Positions 56,672 through 64,000 of a DNA stretch of 64,000 nt are shown piece by piece (position 1 is the stretch's first letter; each line of letters begins with the position of its first letter). Below the pieces are notes generated by a model. That model had not been told where the DNA came from. It saw nothing but the letters and a program-made list of their open reading frames with translations, and ran no database searches. The DNA lies in contig JAGGAB010000003.1 in the NCBI GenBank assembly GCA_017889705.1, forward strand, positions 110,661 to 174,660, read 5' to 3'. Source of the stretch: Bacillota bacterium. Lineage in GTDB: Bacteria; Bacillota; Negativicutes; Sporomusales; Sporomusaceae. A program made the position numbers and the translations under genes.

Positions 56672-57202
56672 ATGAGTATAAGAAAAACTAGCCGGGCCGC
56701 CTTGCTGCTTGCACTTGTAATTGTGTTTCAATCATTGCGCTTGTATTTGCCAATACCACCGTTTGTGTCAGTCTATTTAATCGGCAGTCTGGTTAATGCC
56801 TGCCTTCTACTAAGCGTTCTTGTGGCTGGTTGGAGAGCTGCATTGGCATTGTCTGTTGTTGCGCCGGTAGTAGCGTATCTGCAGCAGGTTCTATTATTAC
56901 CTGTCCTTATCCTGCCGGTTGCTGCCGCAAATATTGCTTATGTTGGCGGCTATCTGATGTTTGCCGGCAAAAATACTATATTGGCCATAAGTACGGCAAC
57001 AACAGCTAAGTTTCTTATTATTTATCTAATGGTAACAAGCCTAATTCATTACATAGGGATAACCGGAACCACAGCGACAGCACTAACCCTGCTGTTGGGC
57101 TGGCCGCAGTTGATTACAGGGTTCGCCGGAGGAGCAGTTTTTTTATCCGTGTCTAAAAGACTGTTCAAGCTACGTGGAGGTCATCAACAAAATGATAAGT
57201 AA
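56672..57202 (+). CDS. ECF-transporter S-component-like membrane protein
   Basis: A 176-residue protein with about five to six helices (ALLLALVIVFQSLRLYLPIP; LVNACLLLSVLVAGW; TTATALTLLLGWPQLITGFAGG). Its length and pattern fit an ECF substrate-binding S component. AGGAGGGAG precedes ATG 56672. As first gene of a Fur-controlled operon with a TonB receptor, it may carry a metal chelate or cofactor across the inner membrane; no ECF ATPases are adjacent, as usual for group II systems. Substrate unknown. Confidence 0.65.
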   Translation: MSIRKTSRAALLLALVIVFQSLRLYLPIPPFVSVYLIGSLVNACLLLSVLVAGWRAALALSVVAPVVAYLQQVLLLPVLILPVAAANIAYVGGYLMFAGKNTILAISTATTAKFLIIYLMVTSLIHYIGITGTTATALTLLLGWPQLITGFAGGAVFLSVSKRLFKLRGGHQQNDK

Positions 57203-58226
57203 AAATTGTACAAACTGCCGACTACGCTTTGACAAAAATGCTTTCACAACATTACAGTCTGAAAAAAATGACAGCTTATCAGGCTTATATACAAGCAATT
57301 GCGTAGATTGTTGCGCAGACTTGCAAGCACTTTTGGCACCTGTCAAAAGTGTTGAGGACGATACCGACCGCTTTATGCGCGATGTATCCATGGGGATATC
57401 AATAACAATGTTAGCTGCGCCAGCGGCAGTCAACAATTTTCCTGATTATCGCCAACTGTTCGGCTATCTTCATAGTTTGGGTGTAAGGTCTTTTCAGAAT
57501 GTATTGTTAAGAGCAGATATTACCATTTGGGCTTATATCGAATTATTGCGTTGCAATAAACAGGTTGCCTTTTTGTCCTCGCCCTGCGCGGCAGTGACAG
57601 AATATATCCGTCGCCATAAGCCTAAGCTGCTGCCATATCTCATGCCGGTATACAGCCCCTTGCTTTGTACCATAATCTATCTACAAAAATACCATAATCT
57701 TACCGACAGAATAGCATTTTTGTCTCCCTGTGTTGCCAAACGCAAAGAACTCAGGCTGCTGGATCCTCACGGCTATAATATTACCATTAATAGTTTGCAA
57801 CAGTATATTGCCAACCACAATATTGATTTATCCAAATATAAAACCTTAGATTTCGCTGACCGTTCGGAAGGCACTGGCCGTACACTCAGCGTCTATGGCA
57901 GTGTCAGTGAAAGTATTGCCGCTCATTTGCCGGATCGTAGCTTTGTTAAAATCAGTGGCCCAGACAAAGTGTACCGCTGGCTGGAGGAATATGAACGGCG
58001 CATTGGCACCGATTATTCCTTACCCCATTTAGCCGAATTGTATAACTGTCGTGCCGGTTGCGAAGGCGGGACCGGTATTAACCCAATGCGAAAAAAAGAT
58101 CTGGAACCAGTCGATGCCAAGTGGTTGCAGCTAGAACCGAATGCCGCTGACAGCCACCGCTCGGCCGCAGCTCGTTTGTTTACTACCTTTAAGCAAACGT
58201 TGCAACTGCCGGATTTCTTAACCTGA
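57192..58226 (+). CDS. [FeFe]-hydrogenase-like iron-sulfur protein (possibly sensory)
   Basis: A 344-residue protein related to the H-cluster domain. Its N-terminus has CTNCRLRF and NCVDCCADL. Counterparts of the three hydrogenase motifs are degenerate but keep cysteines: FLSSPCAAV (for TSCCPGW, relay Cys lost to Pro), FLSPCVAKRKE (for MPCxxKxxE, Met lost) and YNCRAGCEGGTG (for MACPGGCxGGGG). It could bind a [4Fe-4S] cluster or an H-cluster with a sensory role, like HydS. It overlaps the previous gene by 11 bases and lies in an iron-controlled operon. Confidence 0.75.
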   Translation: MISKNCTNCRLRFDKNAFTTLQSEKNDSLSGLYTSNCVDCCADLQALLAPVKSVEDDTDRFMRDVSMGISITMLAAPAAVNNFPDYRQLFGYLHSLGVRSFQNVLLRADITIWAYIELLRCNKQVAFLSSPCAAVTEYIRRHKPKLLPYLMPVYSPLLCTIIYLQKYHNLTDRIAFLSPCVAKRKELRLLDPHGYNITINSLQQYIANHNIDLSKYKTLDFADRSEGTGRTLSVYGSVSESIAAHLPDRSFVKISGPDKVYRWLEEYERRIGTDYSLPHLAELYNCRAGCEGGTGINPMRKKDLEPVDAKWLQLEPNAADSHRSAAARLFTTFKQTLQLPDFLT

Positions 58227-58288
58227 ACGATCAACGCAATACCTATAATACAATACACGTCCTTGGAACACAGAAGGGAGATAAAAAC

Positions 58289-58807
58289 ATGATTTGCGTT
58301 AAAGACCATAATAACCTCCTGCATATATCGTATGACGATATAATCAAATACCATGGCCGCACCTTTATTGCCGGCGCGGCTATGGCTTATAAACTCTTAG
58401 AATTACTTAGTAGTATTTTAACTGACGGTATACTGGAACGGGACAAGTTCCATATAATACTGGGGGTAAACGGACCGGGTATTATTGATGGCATCGAAAT
58501 GGTTACACGTGCAAAAAGCCGGGGAGCACTGACAATTAATCAAGAAATAGTCAGAGGAAAAGATGCACCATTGGCTGCAGACGGCGCCGGAGGAAAATAT
58601 TATTTTGTTGTTACTTACGCTGACAAAAGACTGACAGTGTGGCTGCAGCACGGCCTAATTCGCCAGGAATTTTTAGACTTAGCGACCAAAACCCATGATG
58701 GAACAATTACCTCTATAGAAAACAAGCGTCTGCAGCAGCTAAAAGAAGAACTTGCCACCCTACTTATCTCCCGGGATGCGTCTGACCTGTTTCATTTTGT
58801 CCAATAA
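58289..58807 (+). CDS. FmdE-domain-like protein
   Basis: A 172-residue protein similar to the FmdE family (ISYDDIIKYHGRTFIAGAAMAYKL; GVNGPGIIDGIEMVTRA). The usual metal-binding HGHxCPG is reduced to YHGR without Cys, so metal binding may differ. AGAAGGGAG precedes the ATG. FmdE proteins have unclear roles in metal cofactor handling. In the operon with an iron-sulfur protein and TonB receptor, a metal or cofactor role is plausible. Confidence 0.65.
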   Translation: MICVKDHNNLLHISYDDIIKYHGRTFIAGAAMAYKLLELLSSILTDGILERDKFHIILGVNGPGIIDGIEMVTRAKSRGALTINQEIVRGKDAPLAADGAGGKYYFVVTYADKRLTVWLQHGLIRQEFLDLATKTHDGTITSIENKRLQQLKEELATLLISRDASDLFHFVQ

Positions 58808-58851
58808 AAAATTTAAACATATATATTTTTCAATTATGGGGGAGTTTGAAA

Positions 58852-60762
58852 ATGCGAAAAAAGAAACATGCTATTTGGGCGGTTGCAACCTTAGTATTAT
58901 TTTCAGCAACCGCCTACGCGGAGAACACCACGGAAAAAAATTTTACCCTGGATGAAGTTGTCGTTACGGCCACCAGAACAGAAACTTCAGCCAAAGAGGT
59001 TCCCTCTGCCATTCAGGTAATAACCAGCCAGACAATTGAAGAACAGGGCGCACAGACTTTGGAAGATGTTCTGCGTTATGCTACCGGTATACAGTTAACG
59101 CGCAGCAGTACCTCGCCAAGCCGGGAAGCTATCTCTATCCGCGGGTTTGATTCCCGCTTTTCCATGATACTGATTGATGGTAAGCGACTGTCATCAGAGA
59201 TTGACCAGAACTACGAATTAGACCGTATTCCTCTTGAAAATATTGATCGTATTGAAATTGTCCGGGGACCGGTTAGCTCATTGTATGGCACCGAAGCGCT
59301 CGGGGGCGTTATTAACATCATCACCAAAAAGTCAAAAACACAATCGCTTACTTTTGATGTTGGCAGCGGTTTTTACAATAACATCCAAAACGCCAAAGAC
59401 CGTTATAGTTTTGCTTATGATTCCGGTAATCTTGGCAAATTTTCAGTCAGAATTTCCGGTTCACAAGTAGAAAATAGCGCCATGTTTAAAAGCAACGGCT
59501 TGACCTATGAGCCCTACGGAACCAGAAAGAGCCTCAATGCAGTCATAGATTACCGGCTGTCCGCTAGTGAGACAATCAGTTTGACTAAAGGTCATTCTGA
59601 AGAAGCAACCTATGAGTATGTAAAACCCGCGACTGTCCTGCTAAAAGCCCGGGACTATATTGAACGTGATGAATATTCAATCTCATACAGCAAAAAAGAA
59701 ATAGATAACGAATTGTTCCTGCGTTTTTACCAGTCCGTCATGGAGAAAAGTCTTGATCAATATAATGTTTCTACAAACGCGCTAGCCAACTGGGTGCGTG
59801 CCAAGCGCACCATCAATGTGTATGAAGGCCGCTTCACACAAACACTAAATGAGCAGCACCGACTGACCTTTGGTGCCGAATACCGTCCGGAAACCTTCCG
59901 CGGCACTGCCGTCAATACCCATGAAGGATATTTTACAGTTATTCATCCTAATGGTCAGGTCAAAACAGGATCGACAGCCAACCTCGATTATCGGGCCGCC
60001 TATTTACAGGACGAATGGAATGTGAATGATAAATTACTGGCGGTTATGTCTGTACGGTATGATGACAGCAATAAATTTGAAAGCAATGTCAGTCCCAAGC
60101 TTGGTCTTACCTATAAACTTAATGATACTCTGCGTCTCAAAGCCAACATAGCCCAGGGATTCCGCAGTCCAACACCAAATCAGCTCTATCAGAGTACAGC
60201 AACACAACAAGGAAACCCTAACTTGAAATCAGAAACGTCCAATTCCTATGATATCTCTGTCGAAAAGGATTGGAGCAAAAAATCAGCCAAAATCACCTTC
60301 TTTAACAATGATGTCACCAATATGATTGATCTAGTAACCCTATCCGGGAGTAATAAGCAATATCAAAATATTAGCAAAGCCACACTCCAAGGGCTCGAAG
60401 TAGAGTTTACTCGCGCATTGTCTAATCAGCTATCCTGGACAAATAGCTATACCTATCTGGATGCCGTCAATGCGGTTACCCATCAGCGCCTGGAAAACCG
60501 TGCACGGCATGTGCTGATATCAGGGCTGACTTATCATAACCAGCACGGCTTTACAGCCAGCCTACAATCTCAGACTTTTGGCAGATACCTGGTATCTCCC
60601 GTTGGCAATAAATCCTATTCTGTTTGGAATCTTGCCCTCACACAAAAACTCTCCGCTAACGCCAAACTACGCCTGGGTATTGATAATATCTTTAATAAAA
60701 CCGATGAAGATATTCCGTTGCTTGGCACCTATGTACACGGCAGTATTCAATTCTCTTTTTAA
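58852..60762 (+). CDS. TonB-dependent receptor (outer membrane)
   Basis: A 637-residue receptor with a signal peptide cut after ATAYA, a TonB box-like LDEVVVTAT, a plug domain (residues ~45-150; SIRGFDSRFSMILIDGKRL, IEIVRGPVSSLYGTEALGGVINI) and a barrel ending in SIQFSF with a terminal Phe. GGGGGAG precedes ATG 58852. It resembles colicin I/vitamin B12/siderophore receptors; the Fur box favours an iron chelate or heme. It proves a diderm host if native. No TonB/ExbBD genes are in the window. Confidence 0.92.
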   Translation: MRKKKHAIWAVATLVLFSATAYAENTTEKNFTLDEVVVTATRTETSAKEVPSAIQVITSQTIEEQGAQTLEDVLRYATGIQLTRSSTSPSREAISIRGFDSRFSMILIDGKRLSSEIDQNYELDRIPLENIDRIEIVRGPVSSLYGTEALGGVINIITKKSKTQSLTFDVGSGFYNNIQNAKDRYSFAYDSGNLGKFSVRISGSQVENSAMFKSNGLTYEPYGTRKSLNAVIDYRLSASETISLTKGHSEEATYEYVKPATVLLKARDYIERDEYSISYSKKEIDNELFLRFYQSVMEKSLDQYNVSTNALANWVRAKRTINVYEGRFTQTLNEQHRLTFGAEYRPETFRGTAVNTHEGYFTVIHPNGQVKTGSTANLDYRAAYLQDEWNVNDKLLAVMSVRYDDSNKFESNVSPKLGLTYKLNDTLRLKANIAQGFRSPTPNQLYQSTATQQGNPNLKSETSNSYDISVEKDWSKKSAKITFFNNDVTNMIDLVTLSGSNKQYQNISKATLQGLEVEFTRALSNQLSWTNSYTYLDAVNAVTHQRLENRARHVLISGLTYHNQHGFTASLQSQTFGRYLVSPVGNKSYSVWNLALTQKLSANAKLRLGIDNIFNKTDEDIPLLGTYVHGSIQFSF

Positions 60763-60802
60763 AACTATATGAGTACTTATTACTAAGACCTTAACTGTCA
60801 AA

Positions 60803-60848
60803 AATGCCGTCACCTTGACAGTTGTCAATTGGTGACGGCATTAGTTTT
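60803..60848 (+). terminator. terminator of the TonB receptor gene
   Basis: AATGCCGTCACC pairs exactly with GGTGACGGCATT across 16 bases, then AGTTTTG. Confidence 0.75.
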
Positions 60849-60877
60849 GCAATAATCGGGTAATAAGGGCTCAAAGA

Positions 60878-62005
60878 TTACTGCCTTTTTCGTCCAGTAA
60901 ATATAGAAATCCTTCCTACCATTAGCTCACATACAGTATAGCTAATCAGTACAGACAAACTTGCCGATAACATAAATTTAATAAACGGTCCTGCTGAATA
61001 ATTAAGTAAAACATAGTTTAATGAAAATACCGGAAATTGATGAACAAAATAAATAGCATACGAATTAGCGGACAAACGCCGCCAGAGATAGGAGCGACTA
61101 TTGCCCCAGCGCTGGAAAATACCCAACAGGGAAAACACTGCACAAAAACAAAATAACGTATGCAAAAAAGCATTTGCTGCCATCACCCATACAGCCGTAT
61201 TCTTTGCTAAAACAAGCTTACTACCAATAAACAAGCTGCCTGTAATAATAGCACTTGCCACCCAGTTAAATGACCGTGGACAATATCCTCCGCTGATAAA
61301 CCACTGCCTACGGCAGGCATAGATGCCAAGTACAAAATACATAACATATAACACAACTCTTGTTGGCTGAATTATGAACAAGTATTTTACATTTACCCAG
61401 GCATAGTCATTTACAAACATATTAACAGCGAAAAAGCCCGCGCTGCCAAGTAAAACAAAGCCCGCCAAAAACGTATTTGACGGTTTAGCTGCCTTGAGTA
61501 AAGTCAGTGTCAACCAGCCTTGTCGATAAAATAGTGCAAGCAGCAGGCAAAACAAAGCTAATATTCCTAAAAACCAATAATGAGCCTGCTGATAAGATTC
61601 TCCAAAAAATAAATGAACCCAGTAATATAAATACGGCGGCGGGCTTGCACTCCGCGTAATATAAATAAAATAAGTGACTGCCGGTGCAAAAAAAATCACA
61701 CCAATAATCCAAGGGATAATCAATCTAATAATCTTATCGCGCACAAAATGAGTAGTCCCTCTACGAGTCAAGGACTTAACAGCAAAATATCCTGCAATAA
61801 AAAACATAGTAGGCATCATAAATACGTCATTTATTAATACAAAAGAATCAAAAAAAGGATTTCTTTGCGAATCAAGCACATACCACCACCACGGAGCATT
61901 AGGCATATAAGCCATAGATGCATGAAACCCTACTACAAGCAGCACAATAAACGACCGTAAATTATCTAGAAAGTAAATTCGCTTGTCACTGCCCGAATTC
62001 TGCAT
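60878..62005 (-). CDS. acyltransferase family 3 membrane protein
   Basis: A 375-residue protein with about ten helices. It opens RIYFLDNLRSFIVLLVVGFHASMAY, with the catalytic His of family 3 acyltransferases in the first helix, and has MMPTMFFIAGYFA next. These proteins O-acetylate or otherwise acylate sugars of envelope glycans. GGGAGGC precedes the ATG. Substrate unknown. Confidence 0.85.
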   Translation of the reverse strand: MQNSGSDKRIYFLDNLRSFIVLLVVGFHASMAYMPNAPWWWYVLDSQRNPFFDSFVLINDVFMMPTMFFIAGYFAVKSLTRRGTTHFVRDKIIRLIIPWIIGVIFFAPAVTYFIYITRSASPPPYLYYWVHLFFGESYQQAHYWFLGILALFCLLLALFYRQGWLTLTLLKAAKPSNTFLAGFVLLGSAGFFAVNMFVNDYAWVNVKYLFIIQPTRVVLYVMYFVLGIYACRRQWFISGGYCPRSFNWVASAIITGSLFIGSKLVLAKNTAVWVMAANAFLHTLFCFCAVFSLLGIFQRWGNSRSYLWRRLSANSYAIYFVHQFPVFSLNYVLLNYSAGPFIKFMLSASLSVLISYTVCELMVGRISIFTGRKRQ

Positions 62006-62121
62006 AGGACCGCCTCCCTATAGCACTACTACCTACTATAAGAAGTATATTCAGACTATATCGTAGTTTTCCTTCTTTTAACATTTAGGTGAACAGATAA
62101 ATCCCTGAATCAAGCCGCCAT

Positions 62122-62325
62122 TTATTCATCACGATAATATGACCAAACACAATATAATCCTCGCATAGTTCCACCACAACGGCAACCATTCTGCCCACAC
62201 AAGCGAGTACAGATCTCAACCCCTGAGATTGGCTCCGGTTTCCCCTTCTGGCGCTTACGCCAGAAAACGGCTTCGGGACTAGCTGCTCTCACTCCCAAAT
62301 TGCAAAACCACTGCCATAGTCGCAT
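62122..62325 (-). CDS. small cysteine-rich protein, unknown
   Basis: A 67-residue protein with six Cys (EICTRLCGQNGCRCGG cluster) and a basic stretch (WRKRQKGKPE). AAAGGAG lies 10 bases before ATG 62325. The Cys spacing suggests a small metal site. I do not recognise a family; the good ribosome site and position between two clear genes support it as real. Confidence 0.55.
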   Translation of the reverse strand: MRLWQWFCNLGVRAASPEAVFWRKRQKGKPEPISGVEICTRLCGQNGCRCGGTMRGLYCVWSYYRDE

Positions 62326-62480
62326 ATCCTCAACTCCTTTGATGGTACTGTTAGTTTCAGTATAAACAATATGCAATTACACTGCAGTGACGAGTATCAC
62401 AATTAGCAGACGACAAATAAAAACAAATAAAGACAGAAGCCTATCCTATCGATAGATTTCTGCCTTACCTATTCATAAGT

Positions 62481-62557
62481 TGGGGTGACTGGAGGGTCTC
62501 GAACCCTCGAGTACCGGAGCCACAATCCGGCGTGTTAACCACTTCACCACAGCCACC
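62481..62557 (-). tRNA. tRNA-His(GTG)
   Basis: A 77-base cloverleaf including the extra G at position -1 paired with C73, the tRNA-His identity mark. The anticodon loop is TTGTGGC between CCGGA and TCCGG (anticodon GTG). Seven acceptor pairs form and CCA is encoded. Confidence 0.95.
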
Positions 62558-62611
62558 ATGTTATTCGACAATCGATTGTCGACTTGCGACTTTCATTTGT
62601 CCTAATATATG

Positions 62612-62660
62612 TTCCCTAAAAACTGAACAGAAAGAAAGCTTGCAATTAGTTACATATTAT
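62612..62660 (+). other. rRNA-operon leader-like sequence
   Basis: TTCCCTAAAAACTGAACAG resembles the conserved 'TGAAAACTGAACA' leader seen before 16S or 23S genes in Firmicutes. The rRNA gene itself does not follow: at ~62,661 the sequence turns GC-rich. Confidence 0.45.
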
Positions 62661-63104
62661 CAGGGCCCGGCCCGGGCCCGGCATCTTTCCGCCCTTCTTC
62701 CCGCGGGCCTGGAGCCCGAGGAGATCGTTGCCATTCTGCTGGGCGGGTTTCCCCTGCTCCCCTACGAAGATTTCTCCTTCCGTTACGATGCCCGAGAGGA
62801 ACTCTGGTTCCTCGACCTCAAATCCTCTTCGGGGGGGGAACGTCAGATTCTGGGGATCGATCCGAAAAGCGGGCAAATTCTTTCCGCGGAATATCCCCTC
62901 CAGGGACTCACCCGCCGTCTTTCCTTTTCGGAATTCAAGCTGGCGTCGAATTTTTCTTTTCCGCACAGGATTCATTTCGAATCGCCTGGCGCCCGCGCTC
63001 AGTTCACAGTCGAGTACCAGGAGATCGCCCCGAACCCGGAATGGGAGGAACAGGATTTTTACCTTCCCGTTCCCCGGGGAGCCCAGATCGTTCCTCTGGA
63101 ATAA
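62661..63104 (+). CDS. DUF4292/LolB-like lipoprotein fragment (foreign segment)
   Basis: A C-terminal fragment of ~147 residues with no start of its own; the frame is truncated at the junction. It shows an outer membrane lipoprotein-like pattern (YDAREELWFLDLKS, ILGIDPKSGQILSAEYP, SNFSFPHRIHF). GC content and codon use (CCC, GGG, CGG, CTC) differ from everything to the left. It is best matched to DUF4292 or LolB-like lipoproteins of proteobacteria-type genomes; family call tentative. Confidence 0.5.
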   Translation, partial: QGPARARHLSALLPAGLEPEEIVAILLGGFPLLPYEDFSFRYDAREELWFLDLKSSSGGERQILGIDPKSGQILSAEYPLQGLTRRLSFSEFKLASNFSFPHRIHFESPGARAQFTVEYQEIAPNPEWEEQDFYLPVPRGAQIVPLE

Positions 63105-63191
63105 AAACCTCGTCTCATCATCTTCCCAAGCAAGGGAGCGAAATCAAAGAGAGTAACAGTTTAGCCGTTTGAAGAATCGGCTACACAGTAT

Positions 63192-63294
63192 TGCAAATTG
63201 CAAATATCAAATTGAAAATTGCAAAATGAAGGGGTTTTCTTCCGAAAATTTGCATTTTGCATTCTGCAATTTTCATTTTGCAATGCAATGTAGC
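63192..63294. repeat. AT-rich imperfect inverted repeat
   Basis: Tandem TTGCAAAT/AATTGCAAA units on the left are mirrored by TTTGCATTTTGCA and TTTTGCAATGCAAT on the right, around a GGGGTTTTCTTCCG loop. Intergenic repeats of this TTGCAAATTGCAAA type occur in deltaproteobacteria and related phyla. The 63105-63416 gap holds only this and a GC-rich terminator-like hairpin (63391-63412). Confidence 0.55.
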
Positions 63295-63416
63295 GTTCCT
63301 TTTCACAACGCTAAATTGATACCTAAGAGCTTCTCTGGGTAGGAAGGCGGGTTGGAGGGGATTCCGATTTTTGAAGAAATGAGAAAAGCGCCGGCCGCTT
63401 GCCGGCGGTCGCCTTT

Positions 63417-64000
63417 CTATGGAAGTTCCTGCAGTTTCTTGCGGGCGCGGGTGGCCTGGTCGGACTTCGGGTAGCGTTTGACTACTTCCTTGAAGATCAA
63501 CTTAGCATTCATCGTGTCTTTCATTTCCAGGAATGCCATTCCCTGCCGGTAAAGCGCATCGGGAACCTTGTTCCCTTTCGGGAACTTCTTGATGACTTCG
63601 TCGAACTCCAGGATGGCCTCATCGTACTTCTTCTCGGAAAAATAACACTCGCCCAGCCAGAAATGGGCGTTCTCCGAGAATTTGGATTTGGGGTTGGCCT
63701 CCAGAAAACGTTTGAACTCTTCTCGGGCCTCGGGAATACTCCCTTTATTGTAAAGGTCGTAAGCTTTTTTGTAGGCGTCATCGGGGCTGAGCGCCGCCGT
63801 CGTAACCGGCTTCTCGGGAATCTTGGCCGGCGGGACTTTCGCCACCTCGGGTTTGCTCGGCGTTTCGACGGAGGGTTTTTCCGGCGTCGATTCCTTTTCG
63901 GCTTCTTTCTCTTTCCCCGGGACTTCGGGTTTCTTTTCCGCCGTCTCCAGAGATTTTTTCATGTCCGCGATTCGTTTGTCCAGATCCTCTAATTTTGTCT
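63417..64000 (-). CDS. CpoB/YbgF-like Tol-Pal protein, partial (foreign segment)
   Basis: The C-terminal ~194 residues; the frame stays open to the right edge, so the start is outside. The visible N-terminal part is a coiled coil (KLEDLDKRIADMKKSLE), then a Lys/Glu/Pro-rich linker, then three tetratricopeptide repeats (AYKKAYDLYNKGSIPEAREEF; AHFWLGECYFSEKKYDEAI; ALYRQGMAFLEMKDTMNA). This is the layout of YbgF/CpoB, a periplasmic helper of Tol-Pal in Gram-negative bacteria. GC-rich codon use marks it as foreign to the rest of the window. Confidence 0.8.
   Translation of the reverse strand, partial: TKLEDLDKRIADMKKSLETAEKKPEVPGKEKEAEKESTPEKPSVETPSKPEVAKVPPAKIPEKPVTTAALSPDDAYKKAYDLYNKGSIPEAREEFKRFLEANPKSKFSENAHFWLGECYFSEKKYDEAILEFDEVIKKFPKGNKVPDALYRQGMAFLEMKDTMNAKLIFKEVVKRYPKSDQATRARKKLQELP

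Noticed and set aside
62532..62660. 5' part of the open frame leading into the GC-rich fragment
   Set aside because: It runs through tRNA-His and leader sequence; the frame is only open by chance across the junction.
63192..63294. CRISPR array
   Set aside because: The repeats are short, imperfect and inverted, with no regular spacers; no cas genes are present.

Overview
The window reads as the chromosome of an endospore-forming Firmicute with a double membrane, most likely a Negativicute of the Sporomusa/Pelosinus type. A TonB-dependent receptor points to an outer membrane, while SAM-I and lysine riboswitches, a Spo0E-like phosphatase, PucR regulators, a txpA-like type I toxin and AGGAGG ribosome binding sites are Firmicute traits. 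The genus is inferred, not proven. The last ~1.3 kb (from about 62,660) is different: it is GC-rich, carries a Gram-negative CpoB/YbgF fragment and begins abruptly inside a truncated gene, right after what looks like an rRNA-operon leader. I read it as a probable assembly chimera.

Layout. 1-4.5 kb: a corrinoid methyl-transfer cluster (UroD-family methyltransferase, soluble chemoreceptor, DUF2284, DUF1638, corrinoid protein, GntR regulator) with a shared 14-bp operator and a sigma-54-type promoter. 4.7-15.1 kb: histidine biosynthesis in two transcription units (yerC-hisZ-HD protein, and hisGDCBHAF-IE-nitroreductase), separated by an oppositely oriented 2-hydroxyacid dehydrogenase and carrying a 126-bp palindromic element between hisH and hisA. 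15.2-16.4 kb: metQ behind a SAM-I riboswitch.

16.4-41.7 kb is a large ureide (allantoate) catabolism island: three PucR regulators, two MFS transporters, a dicarboxylate/amino-acid symporter, allantoate amidohydrolase (AllC), ureidoglycine aminohydrolase (AllE), ureidoglycolate dehydrogenase (AllD), a PucG-like ureidoglycine aminotransferase, a one-chain fusion of FdrA and YlbE, a DUF2877 protein (YlbF), carbamate kinase, and a ~1057-residue fusion of a [2Fe-2S] domain, a GltD/NfnB-like flavoprotein and a complete [FeFe]-hydrogenase. Together these predict allantoate to ureidoglycine to oxalurate to oxamate plus carbamoyl phosphate, with ATP from carbamate kinase and reductant handled by the hydrogenase. 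The coupling to hydrogen is inference and is the most novel proposal here.

41.9-62.6 kb is mixed housekeeping: TetR, DUF456, purD, YdcF, glnS with a two-hairpin leader, chemoreceptors (one with an in-frame stop), a type I toxin-antitoxin pair (24-residue toxin), tRNA-Arg, hexokinase, Spo0E-like protein, histidine kinase overlapping an iron alcohol dehydrogenase, lysA behind a lysine riboswitch, a Crp/Fnr regulator, then a Fur-box-controlled operon (ECF-S-like membrane protein, hydrogenase-like iron-sulfur protein, FmdE-like protein, TonB-dependent receptor), an acyltransferase and tRNA-His.
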